Part shown: positions 19,538 through 28,170 of the stretch, piece by piece
Numbering within the stretch: position 1 is the stretch's first letter
How the letters are laid out: the number at the start of each line of letters is the position of its first letter
Assembly: GCA_943787435.1 (NCBI GenBank)
Contig: CALSMK010000028.1
Span: forward strand, 1 to 64,000
Direction: 5' to 3'
Origin: an uncultured Flavobacteriales bacterium
GTDB lineage: Bacteria > Bacteroidota > Bacteroidia > Flavobacteriales_D > Sanyastnellaceae
Length of the DNA: 64,000 nucleotides
The notes under the pieces: generated by a model
What the model saw: only the letters and a program-made list of their open reading frames with translations
Databases searched by the model: none
Told to the model about the DNA's origin: nothing
Made by a program: the position numbers and the translations under genes

Positions 19538-22500
19538 TCAGAAAACACCCGTCCAGCGAGCCACTTTCCCATCGGAGGAACGGACTTCAATGGTGGTCCA
19601 TCCCAAGGCTTTTGGCAAGGCCACAAACACCTCCCCAACCACATCTCCGATGGACTCCTCGTGAATCAGTCGTCCTGATGAATCAAAACCCTTGACCGAG
19701 ACACCGCTCCATTCCTCTGGGAACACCATGCCGAGTTCTCCCTGTTGAGCACCCAACCAATTCAGGTCAGCTTGCCCCAACTCTGCAGTTTTGCCCACAA
19801 AAAACTCAAACGGAATGGCTTGTGAACAAACTGGACTGTACGCCATCAACTCGGCCATGTGCCAACCGTTCTGCTCCAAACGGAAAGACAGGGGTTCGTT
19901 CTCTTGAACCAACTCTCCGTTCACCATCCATCGGTAACCAAAGCCTTCGCCTGTAGCACAACCCATACAGTTGGCTTCAATCCATCCACCCCCTGTGGAT
20001 TCGGCCTCAACAAAGCCATTGAAGTCAACGGCAACATCTGAGGCGGCTTCGTCCCAAAGTGACACCACTTGGAAGGTTTGAAGGCAAGAGTGGTCCACTT
20101 TCAACACGTAATCGCCAGGCTCGAAGCCAGAAATCAGCTGTTCACCAGAAGGCAGTGCGCCCTCCCAAACAGCAACGCTACCCTGCATCAAAGAAGTGTA
20201 GAATTCACCGCTTCCGTATAGCTCAAAGGCCAAAGAGGCTGCCCCCTCATTGCACGGAGACGGCACTGGAATCACATCCAACAATTCTGGCTGCTCACCC
20301 GGGGCCACCACCACTTGGCGGCGACCGCCGCGGCACAAGGAGGTTTCCTCGGTGGCTTCCACCACGATTGAATACTCACCAGGAGACATCGGAAATTCAA
20401 TCGTGCCCGTGGCCTGCAAAGCCAAGCCCACCTGCTCCATGGTCTCGTAGTTCACCACCGTCAAGTCGGCCACCACCTCGCCAAGCTCCACCACAATCAT
20501 GCCAGCCTGGCTGTCTGGGCAATCTGGAGCCAAGCCCGTGGCCTCGGCAAAACGCTCTCCGTGCATGGTGAACCGGCCCGCCTCTGCCTCGTGCGCAGGA
20601 AGCGTGAACACCAACTCCTCTCCTTCTTGAAGCAGCATCACCGCTCCTGTCTCTCCGTCCTCAATGTGGCCGCAGAAAGACACGTCACCTGTCACCTCCA
20701 GAACCCGGATCGTGGTCTCGAAGTTGGCGCGGGAACGAACGTAAAACTCTCCGTCCACGTCTTGTGGCAGGGTCTTGGCCACGTACTGCTGGCCATTGGA
20801 CAAGAAGGCCAGCTCGCCTGACTTCACAGAGCTGGAGCCCAATCGACTCAAGTCGCCATCCAAGTAGGCTTCTGCATCCCCGTTGTCTGAGAAGCGGAGC
20901 AAACTTTGGGTGGCGCCGTAGGCATTGCGGGTCTCCAGAAGAACCGACACCTCCCCTTCCGCGGCAGATCGCACAAACTCCGCACCGGCTGCATCATTGT
21001 CGATCATGTCTGGGGTGAGCGTAAACGTTCCGTTGGTCTTGGTCGATGGCAAACGCACCCAAAAAGACTGGCCAGGCTCGATGTACCGGGAGGCCGAGGT
21101 CAAAGACGTGTTCGTCTCCGAGTAGCGCACAAATTGCTGTGCCTGCGTGTCGTACACAGCGTACTGGTCTTCCACAAGCGCCGCATTGCCGGAATTGTCC
21201 AGAACTTGGTGCCAGTCCAGGCGGGCTTGATAAGGGTTGTAAATCAAGTTCCACCCCTTGAATTCAGCAACGGTGGTGTTGTCCGTGCGCGTCAAAGCAA
21301 AGGTCTTGCTGTCGCCTTCCACATGGCTGTTGAGTGCTCCCGCCGTCGACATGGTCGGCGTTTGGCTTCCCGCAATCACAATCCAAGCTCCGCCCAAGGT
21401 GTCCAAGGGCGTGTTGTTGGATGCAGGCTCCACAAAGGCGCTGTTGGCCTCGTCCCAAAACAAGATCGAAGAGAACGAATTCGGCCAGCTCGTGCCAGGC
21501 CATCCCGCCAGATAAAACCCGTCGATGCCGTCTAGGTCCCCCACAACAGCTCCGTCAATCGGCGAGCCAAACAAGGTGTAGCCTGTGTAGGTCACCCCAT
21601 CGCCGTCGGCCGAGATGTAACGCTCCACCACCACATTGGCATCAGCGCCACTCATGCTCTGGGCCATTCGGCCACCAGAGGACAGCGTGCCTGTCAAAGA
21701 CGCGCCCGAGGGAATCTTGTCCAACACCGCCGTTTTCTCTTCGCTGCCCGATTCGCTCTTGGATGCAAAAACCAGAATGTTGTCTCCCAAATCCAACTCC
21801 CCCGAAGTCAGCTTCAAGCGGCCCTGAATCTCCAGAGAGTCGTTTACGGTCACGCCTGATGAATTGGAAATCTCCAACTCATCCAGCGTCGCGCCATCGC
21901 CACTGATCGTTTGGGCACTGCTGCCCGAAAGTGACACCAAGCCCGAAACGGCCAAAGGATTGGTGGGACCAAACGCCAAGTTGCCATTGACAGCCAAGGT
22001 CTTGTTTTCGGGCACCGTCAGTGTGGCCGAAGGAGGCAATTCGAAGTCCTGAACGTTCACCGTAGCAGGTGAACCCTCACCCGTGCCAATGGTGAAGGTA
22101 CCGTCGATACAGAGCATGCCATCTCCAGACACGGCGTTGCCATCGTTGTCGATAAACGTTCCCATCACGCGCAATCGCTTGCCCGCCGGAATGACAATGG
22201 TTCCGCCGCTCTCAATGGTCAGGTCCCGCACAAAGAGCTCCGTGATGTTTGGGTCGTCCGATGCAACACTCGTTCCGTCAACAGTCAAGGATGTCCCAGA
22301 AGAAATCGTGTAATTCTGCGTCGTGCTGGCATCCTGTGAGGCCGCGTCTACGCTCCGCGCAAGCGGGAAAGGGGCACTGCCACAACCGCCAGCCCCGCAT
22401 GCCGTACCCTGCCAAAGCTTGTCGGTGAAGGCCCCGTCATAGCGGCTGTAGGCCATTGCAGTGAACGTACAGGTAGCGTCGTCCACCTCTGCAGCACTGC

Positions 22501-25500
22501 TGTAATCCGGCGAGCCCGGGTCGGTGCACCCCCTGACGCCCCAGCCCAAAACCTCCACATCGTCGAACGTATGGTACTCGTCGTCTCCAGGACATGGCAA
22601 GCAGTCGTTGTTTATGGCGGAAATCTGCAGCTGAATGTTGCTGGCGCCATTGGCCCGGACCACATCTGTTGTCTGGTAAGTCGGCCAGTCCGGATCGGGC
22701 ATGTCATCCGCTATGCTGTCCAAGGCAGTAAAGAGTTCCGTGCCGTCTTCGATGAGCTGGACCTTGATATAGTCATCGGCCTCCATCGTCCCATCCTCGG
22801 AAATGAGGGCCTGGAATCGTGCCCAAGCGTAGGAGGAAACGTCGATGCTCTTGGTGGTCCACCTGGCTTCCATGCCGAGATTCATACCATCAAAAATGGT
22901 ATCGGTCACCACGCCTTCCGTAGTAGCACCGGTGGTCCGCCAATAACCCGGTCCCACTCCATTGCCTGTGTTGCCATCGGCAATGTTGGCCCCGTCAAAA
23001 GACAGGGTCCACTCTGTTTCGGCGGAGGCCCCATTCACATCGGTGGAGCCGAGGTATCCATATCCCGTTCCAGGTCCCCCCGAGGCACCATTGAGTCCAA
23101 AATCCTCGAAGTAGAGCGACGTGAACGTCTCTGCCGTGCAAGAGCACGTCAAATCATAGAAATAGTACTGGCTGCCCACTGGGTCTTGACATTGTCCTCC
23201 GGCATATACACACCGGTCTGGATCATTGATGGTCGCCGAAGCACTGTAGGTACAAGCCGTCTTGTCCAGGCAACCACAGCTTCCGGCTGGGACATCCACA
23301 CAGGTCTGCTCGTTGTCACATATGCCGTTCATGTCGGCATCCACGCAATAGCCACGGACGCGAATGTTGTCCACCCAGGTCTCCTCTACTTTGCTGGCTT
23401 GCGGCTGCGAACTATAACAGGTGCTCGTGATTTTGACCTGAAGCGTGGAGCCGCTCAAACCCGACGCTGTCAGAGAATCACCCTCAGTGATGAAGCCATC
23501 CGTATCAGAGTCCACCAAGGACTCCACCCCGTCGACGATGGCATAGAGCTGTATGCCCTCTCCGTTCTCGAGCCTGTTGTTGTCGAAAATCAACGTCGAG
23601 ATGTCCACGTAGAGGTAGCTGCTGATGTCGATGCTGGAGCTAAGCCAGACACCAGCATCCTGGTTCTGGTACCAATTGAATCCATCCCCCGTCCCACCGG
23701 AGGGGAGCGGATAGACGTAAAGATTACCAACACTCGGGCACGTATAGGTCCATTGACCATCTGCGCTGGTGTAGGGCGAGGAACAAAACGAAGTACTGGA
23801 GGTCTCGTCCTCGAAGTCCTCGAAATAAATGGTCGACGAAATCGGATCGCCCACCACGGTCACCGTGGCGATCGCGGTCTGGGTAACACCGTCCGAATCC
23901 GTGATGCGAAGGGTCACGCTGTAAGGCCCTGCGCTCGTAAAGTCGAGGCTAGAAGCAAAGGTCGCGTCCGTCTCCGAAGTCAGCTTTACTTCACTGGTGA
24001 AGGCGCAATTGTCTGTGGAGGTATTGAACGAGCTGTTCGTCGCTTGCAGGGTCGCGGTTCCTGAAACCAGACCCAGAACGACATTGTTGGCCGAAGCTGC
24101 CAGCGAAGTCCCGTCCGTCAAGGTGAAGTCGAACGACGTCGTCGACTCGTTCCCCGACGCGTCCTCGAACCGGAAGTACAGCGTGGTCGTGCCGAGGTCA
24201 CTGCATCCGAGGGTCAAATCATCAACATAGCCAGAGCCGTTGGTCAGGGAGACCTGGGCCACGAGGCTGCCAGATGGCGTGCAGTTCTCGGTCACCGTCA
24301 CAACGGTCAGCGGATCAATGGTGTATCCAGACGTGATGAGGCTGGCTGACGTCGTCGTCGAGCCAATGACCGGTGCGGTGGCATCTGCCAAGGTCAGGTC
24401 CACCGAAATGGTGGGGCCATACTGCGTGCCGTCCGAGGAGCGGAGGTAAACAGTCGTGGTCCCGATGTCCGAACAACCGTAATCGAGGGTGGATGCCCAA
24501 GTGGACTCGTCCTTGGAAAGTTCGATGGAGGGCGATGCCGAACAATTGTCGGTGGCCGAAGCAGAAAAATCCGAGATGGACACCGTCGCAGCGCCAACTG
24601 CATCGAGATTGACCGAGCCTGCAGATGCCGTGGTCGTTGGTCCGATGTTGTCCACGATGGTGAAAGAGGCACTGCTGGAGACAGAGCTCGTGTTGCCGGT
24701 TCCATCCTGAACCTTAAAGTAGATGTCGAGGCCGCCCAAATCATCGCAATCGATGGAGAGCGTTGATGCGAACGTGCCTCCCACTGTCTTGGAGACGAGG
24801 TAGGTCAGGCTGCCTGAAGCCGTGCAATTGTCCGTGGCCGTCACATAAGTGGAGGAGGCCGTGATTGTCGCAGCACCGTTGGCGTCGAGGCTGATCGTAC
24901 CGCCCGTCACACTTGCAATGACCGGATTGGCCTGGTCAGCAATGGTGATGGAGACTGAGCTCTCGGCACTCGCAATGCCCGAAGCATCCGTGACACGGAA
25001 GTAGAAGGTCTTGGCACCAAGGTCACCACAGTCCGCAGTGAAGGTGGTCGCGAATCCACTTCCAGCGGTCTCCGAAATCTCATAGGTCAGGCTGCCGGAG
25101 GCCGTACAATCGTCACTGGCCGTCAAATAATCCGATGCATCGATTGTTGCCGAACCGGATCCACTCAAGACCTCGGTGATGCCGGATGTCACATCCGAAA
25201 TCGTAGGAGCAGCGTTCGCCACTGTCACCGAAACCGACGTACTTGCCGAAGCATTGGACACGGCGTCAAGGGCACGGACGTAAACAGTGTTCGCCCCTTG
25301 ATCGCTGCAATCAAAGACCAGCGAGGAGCTCCAATTCGAATTGTCGCCAGACAACTCGTAGATAGGCGCAGATGTACAATTGTCCGTGGCGGAAGCCGAT
25401 ACATCCGAAGGGCTCAGCGTCACCGATCCGGAAGAAAGATTCAAGGTCGTGCCGGACGCAGACAGGGAACCGGGTGCCGTGTTGTCCAGCACCGTGATCG

Positions 25501-28063
25501 TCGCAGTCGCCGTGTCCGTATTGCCAGAGCCATCCGTCACAGTGAGGGTCACCGTCACGGGCGTGCCGATGTCCGCGCAGTCGAACGCCATGTTGTCCAA
25601 AGCAAGACTGGCCACTGCGCAGTCGTCGGACGAGCCATTGTCCACCTGGGAAGCCGTGATGGACACATTGCCCGTTGGATCGAGATACACCGTCAGATTT
25701 TGCGCCACCGCCACCGGGTCGGCAGAGTCGATGCACTCCTCAGAGTCACAGATTCCATTGCTGTTGGCGTCCACATCAATGCTGCCACAACCACAGATTC
25801 CCGGCGCAGTTTTGTTGGGGTCATTGGGACATCCATCCCCACTGTCACACGTGCCATCTCCATCCGTGTCCGTACCGTCATTGGAGGGGTCATAGCTGCC
25901 ATTGGAACAATCGTCGCAACCGTCCCCATCGGTGTCGGAGCAGACATTGGGGTTGAGAGGCGCTGAATCAGAGCCATCCGCCACACCATCGCCGTCGTCA
26001 TCGGTGTCTCCGCTGTTGCAGAGGCCATCACCGTCGGTGTCCGTGCCGTCGTTGGCGGGGTCATAGCTGCCGCCAGAACAATCGTCGCAACCATCACCGT
26101 CCGTATCCGAGCACACATTGGCGTTGTTGTCGTCTGAATCATTGCCATCCAACGCTCCGTCGTTGTCATCATCGGGGTCGCCCGAGTCGCACAACCCATC
26201 GCCATCGAAGTCCGTGCCATCATTGTTTGGCGTGTTGTCCGCCAATGGGCCAAAACCATCCGTTCCTATGGAACAGTCGTCACACCCATCACCATCCGCA
26301 TCGGCGCACACATCAGGATCCAAGGGGGCCGTGTCCACCCCATCCAATACGCCGTCATTGTCGTCGTCCGTATCGTTGCAATCCGGCGTTCCGTCGCCAT
26401 CGGTATCCGTATCGGCAGTGCCACACCCGCAGGTACCGGCACTCGTCTTATTGGGGTCGGTAGGACACCCATCCCCTGCTACCGCCACATAGCCCGCAGG
26501 CTGAGTGCAAGCTGTCTGGGTCACCGCCGGATCTCCCGCTCCGTCTCCATCGGTATCCTGGTACCACGTTGGTGCGGTCTGCAATGCTCCATCAGAGGGA
26601 CATTCATCGGTGTTGTTGGCCACGTAGCCCGCAGGCTGAGTGCACGCCGATGTCGAAGAGGAAGGATCCCCCTCCCCATCGTTGTCTGCATCTTCATACC
26701 AAGTGGTCGCATAAGTACAAGACCCATCATCAGACGTTGCCGACGCGTCGTAGTTGCATGCTGAAGCATCCGTGCACCCGGCGTAGGCACAAGTGCCGTT
26801 GTCCACGTTGGCGTTGCTGTCATAGTTACTCGCGCCACTGTCCGTGCACCCGAAATCAATGCTGATGTTTTCGGAAGCACCGAACTCACCTCCGGTTCCC
26901 AACTGGGTACCATCGACAGTAAACGTGTACGAACCGGGGCCGTATGTGCAGCAAATCCCGTCACTTTGCGAGTCAAAAATGGTAAAGGTGTAGCTGCCCG
27001 TTGCCGGAAAACATTGCGTATAGTTTCCGGTCGAGGTGTTGCCCTGCCCTTCGGCGCTCAACGACGTCGACCATGTGGATTCGCCTCCATCATCGTCCAC
27101 CACCTGCCAGCTCGTTTCAATCGCATAGTTGTCCGAAGTGATGTTCAACGTGAACGTCACGCCTGATCCTGAGACCACGGTTCCCGTTCCATCCGTCGCA
27201 CCGGAGCAGTAATCACAGCCCGTCGCATAGGTACAGGTGCCATCATCATCGGTTGCCGCTGTATTGTAGTTGCATGCCCCACTGTTCGTGCACCCATCCA
27301 CCTCATCGTCGTCACACACTCCATCACCGTCCGAGTCCGTGCAGCTCAGTGTTCCCGTGAGCACCACATTGTCCAACGTACGATAACGCTTCTTTTTGGT
27401 AATGTTGATGGTGAATGAGATTTGAGTGGTCGTAGCGCCGGCATCAGGAGTAAAACTGGATCCGCTCAAAGAACCATTGGTCATGCTGGCCACAATGGTG
27501 GAGTTACCGCTGGTCGAGGTAATGTAAGACAAGGAGATACCCGTCAAGCTCGAGATGTTAATGGGAGAACTCGTCCACACCGCTGTTGCGTTGCTGCAGC
27601 TGTTGGAGTTAGGCGTTGTGAACCTCCAAGCGCTGGACGTGATCGACATGGACGCACAGCTCGAGGTCGTACTCGCGCTCCAAGCATCTGGACTAGCCCC
27701 TGAACTTCCACTCCCATCAGAGTTGAAGTTGGCCTCGAAGACGGTGGTTTGGGCGCATGACTCTGTGGTAATAGAGCAACTCAGCGCAAACATCAAGGCG
27801 ACAAAAGAAAAGGCCTTGATTGGGCTTCTCTGACGGCGCTGACGTGTGGAGGACAACAATAAGTGAAAGGAGTCCCACAATGCTGATGGCAAGTCAACAT
27901 TCGAGGGACCCTTTGGTGGTAAGGGCATCATCAAGAAATTCGGTTCTACGCGAACAGGCAAATTAGGCAATTGCCATAAGAATCCACCTACGCCTCCCAA
28001 GTAATTTGCTGACGTTAAATGAACGCATTCGAACTCAAAAGCCGACTCAGCAAATAATAACAA
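19538..28063 (-). CDS. Giant secreted surface protein C (T9SS-type)
   Basis: 2,841 aa from a TTG at 28063. ATG codons at 27931/27928 or a later TTG may be the true start, since the hydrophobic signal (KAFSFVALMFALSCSITTESCAQ region) is only at residues 80-105. Domains in order: beta-sandwich (27730-27330); a GCTN Cys repeat; a 'SWQVVDDDGG...DGICCTYGPGSY' module (27200-26860); two GCTD repeats; two CTQPAGYVA units; a thrombospondin type-3-like calcium ladder (26460-25740); seven HYR-like repeats (25735-23850); two more beta-sandwiches; the YSRYDGAFTDKLW module; a solenoid-like region; the core (21610-21055); Cys-bearing domains; and a T9SS-like tail (FDSSGRLIHEE... RWTGVF). It is intact over 8.5 kb. 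A role in adhesion or extracellular matrix is inferred from the domains only. Confidence 0.82.
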   Translation of the reverse strand: MLLFAESAFEFECVHLTSANYLGGVGGFLWQLPNLPVRVEPNFLMMPLPPKGPSNVDLPSALWDSFHLLLSSTRQRRQRSPIKAFSFVALMFALSCSITTESCAQTTVFEANFNSDGSGSSGASPDAWSASTTSSCASMSITSSAWRFTTPNSNSCSNATAVWTSSPINISSLTGISLSYITSTSGNSTIVASMTNGSLSGSSFTPDAGATTTQISFTINITKKKRYRTLDNVVLTGTLSCTDSDGDGVCDDDEVDGCTNSGACNYNTAATDDDGTCTYATGCDYCSGATDGTGTVVSGSGVTFTLNITSDNYAIETSWQVVDDDGGESTWSTSLSAEGQGNTSTGNYTQCFPATGSYTFTIFDSQSDGICCTYGPGSYTFTVDGTQLGTGGEFGASENISIDFGCTDSGASNYDSNANVDNGTCAYAGCTDASACNYDASATSDDGSCTYATTWYEDADNDGEGDPSSSTSACTQPAGYVANNTDECPSDGALQTAPTWYQDTDGDGAGDPAVTQTACTQPAGYVAVAGDGCPTDPNKTSAGTCGCGTADTDTDGDGTPDCNDTDDDNDGVLDGVDTAPLDPDVCADADGDGCDDCSIGTDGFGPLADNTPNNDGTDFDGDGLCDSGDPDDDNDGALDGNDSDDNNANVCSDTDGDGCDDCSGGSYDPANDGTDTDGDGLCNSGDTDDDGDGVADGSDSAPLNPNVCSDTDGDGCDDCSNGSYDPSNDGTDTDGDGTCDSGDGCPNDPNKTAPGICGCGSIDVDANSNGICDSEECIDSADPVAVAQNLTVYLDPTGNVSITASQVDNGSSDDCAVASLALDNMAFDCADIGTPVTVTLTVTDGSGNTDTATATITVLDNTAPGSLSASGTTLNLSSGSVTLSPSDVSASATDNCTSAPIYELSGDNSNWSSSLVFDCSDQGANTVYVRALDAVSNASASTSVSVTVANAAPTISDVTSGITEVLSGSGSATIDASDYLTASDDCTASGSLTYEISETAGSGFATTFTADCGDLGAKTFYFRVTDASGIASAESSVSITIADQANPVIASVTGGTISLDANGAATITASSTYVTATDNCTASGSLTYLVSKTVGGTFASTLSIDCDDLGGLDIYFKVQDGTGNTSSVSSSASFTIVDNIGPTTTASAGSVNLDAVGAATVSISDFSASATDNCSASPSIELSKDESTWASTLDYGCSDIGTTTVYLRSSDGTQYGPTISVDLTLADATAPVIGSTTTSASLITSGYTIDPLTVVTVTENCTPSGSLVAQVSLTNGSGYVDDLTLGCSDLGTTTLYFRFEDASGNESTTSFDFTLTDGTSLAASANNVVLGLVSGTATLQATNSSFNTSTDNCAFTSEVKLTSETDATFASSLDFTSAGPYSVTLRITDSDGVTQTAIATVTVVGDPISSTIYFEDFEDETSSTSFCSSPYTSADGQWTYTCPSVGNLYVYPLPSGGTGDGFNWYQNQDAGVWLSSSIDISSYLYVDISTLIFDNNRLENGEGIQLYAIVDGVESLVDSDTDGFITEGDSLTASGLSGSTLQVKITSTCYSSQPQASKVEETWVDNIRVRGYCVDADMNGICDNEQTCVDVPAGSCGCLDKTACTYSASATINDPDRCVYAGGQCQDPVGSQYYFYDLTCSCTAETFTSLYFEDFGLNGASGGPGTGYGYLGSTDVNGASAETEWTLSFDGANIADGNTGNGVGPGYWRTTGATTEGVVTDTIFDGMNLGMEARWTTKSIDVSSYAWARFQALISEDGTMEADDYIKVQLIEDGTELFTALDSIADDMPDPDWPTYQTTDVVRANGASNIQLQISAINNDCLPCPGDDEYHTFDDVEVLGWGVRGCTDPGSPDYSSAAEVDDATCTFTAMAYSRYDGAFTDKLWQGTACGAGGCGSAPFPLARSVDAASQDASTTQNYTISSGTSLTVDGTSVASDDPNITELFVRDLTIESGGTIVIPAGKRLRVMGTFIDNDGNAVSGDGMLCIDGTFTIGTGEGSPATVNVQDFELPPSATLTVPENKTLAVNGNLAFGPTNPLAVSGLVSLSGSSAQTISGDGATLDELEISNSSGVTVNDSLEIQGRLKLTSGELDLGDNILVFASKSESGSEEKTAVLDKIPSGASLTGTLSSGGRMAQSMSGADANVVVERYISADGDGVTYTGYTLFGSPIDGAVVGDLDGIDGFYLAGWPGTSWPNSFSSILFWDEANSAFVEPASNNTPLDTLGGAWIVIAGSQTPTMSTAGALNSHVEGDSKTFALTRTDNTTVAEFKGWNLIYNPYQARLDWHQVLDNSGNAALVEDQYAVYDTQAQQFVRYSETNTSLTSASRYIEPGQSFWVRLPSTKTNGTFTLTPDMIDNDAAGAEFVRSAAEGEVSVLLETRNAYGATQSLLRFSDNGDAEAYLDGDLSRLGSSSVKSGELAFLSNGQQYVAKTLPQDVDGEFYVRSRANFETTIRVLEVTGDVSFCGHIEDGETGAVMLLQEGEELVFTLPAHEAEAGRFTMHGERFAEATGLAPDCPDSQAGMIVVELGEVVADLTVVNYETMEQVGLALQATGTIEFPMSPGEYSIVVEATEETSLCRGGRRQVVVAPGEQPELLDVIPVPSPCNEGAASLAFELYGSGEFYTSLMQGSVAVWEGALPSGEQLISGFEPGDYVLKVDHSCLQTFQVVSLWDEAASDVAVDFNGFVEAESTGGGWIEANCMGCATGEGFGYRWMVNGELVQENEPLSFRLEQNGWHMAELMAYSPVCSQAIPFEFFVGKTAELGQADLNWLGAQQGELGMVFPEEWSGVSVKGFDSSGRLIHEESIGDVVGEVFVALPKALGWTTIEVRSSDGKVARWTGVF
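20280..22130 (-). repeat. C copy of a near-identical duplicated block
   Basis: Partner of 12182-14050. The offset is about 8.1 kb. Beyond about 20280 toward the gene end, the encoded tails of B and C share only spaced motifs (SLAFELYG, PGDYVLKV, CMGC-TGEGFGY). Confidence 0.8.
23850..25735 (-). repeat. Seven HYR-like immunoglobulin-fold repeats in giant C
   Basis: Seven units of about 85-95 residues, starting near SADPVAVAQN, NTAPGSLSAS, NAAPTISDVT, QANPVIASVT, NIGPTTTASA, ATAPVIGSTT and GTSLAASANN. Most have the same two cysteines, one in a DNC/DDC/ENC turn and one in a (F)DCxDxG strand, which should form one disulphide each. HYR-type repeats are common in long adhesive extracellular proteins. 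Confidence 0.65.
25740..26460 (-). repeat. Thrombospondin type-3-like calcium-binding repeats in giant C
   Basis: About 240 residues dominated by DTDGDGxxD and DDDNDGxxD loops with regularly placed cysteines (CSDTDGDGCDDC is nearly repeated three times, DGTDTDGDGLC several times). The pattern is that of TSP type-3 repeats, which wrap many calcium ions. The underlying DNA is also repetitive, which creates long antisense shadow frames. Confidence 0.75.
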
Positions 28064-28170
28064 ATATTCGTCTTGTTTTTACACGACCTTCTTCTGCTCA
28101 ACAAGCAGTAAACCAGGGGCTTAAAACACCCCAGAGACGGTACAAGCCATCGAATAAACCCGTCAGTCCG

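Noticed and set aside
19538-22100. B and C as one gene split by the assembly
   Set aside because: Between them lie a stop codon, a strong hairpin terminator, a promoter-like box and a fresh signal peptide, so they are separate genes.
22571-24064. 497-codon plus-strand open frame inside giant C
   Set aside because: It is antisense to a continuous, well-conserved giant protein; no start signal, signal peptide or family motif is seen, and GC-rich repeat DNA favours stop-free antisense frames.
25740-26460. Repeats that could be taken for a CRISPR array
   Set aside because: Repeats are in frame with a coding sequence, vary in length and have no unique spacers; they encode calcium-type DTDGDG loops.
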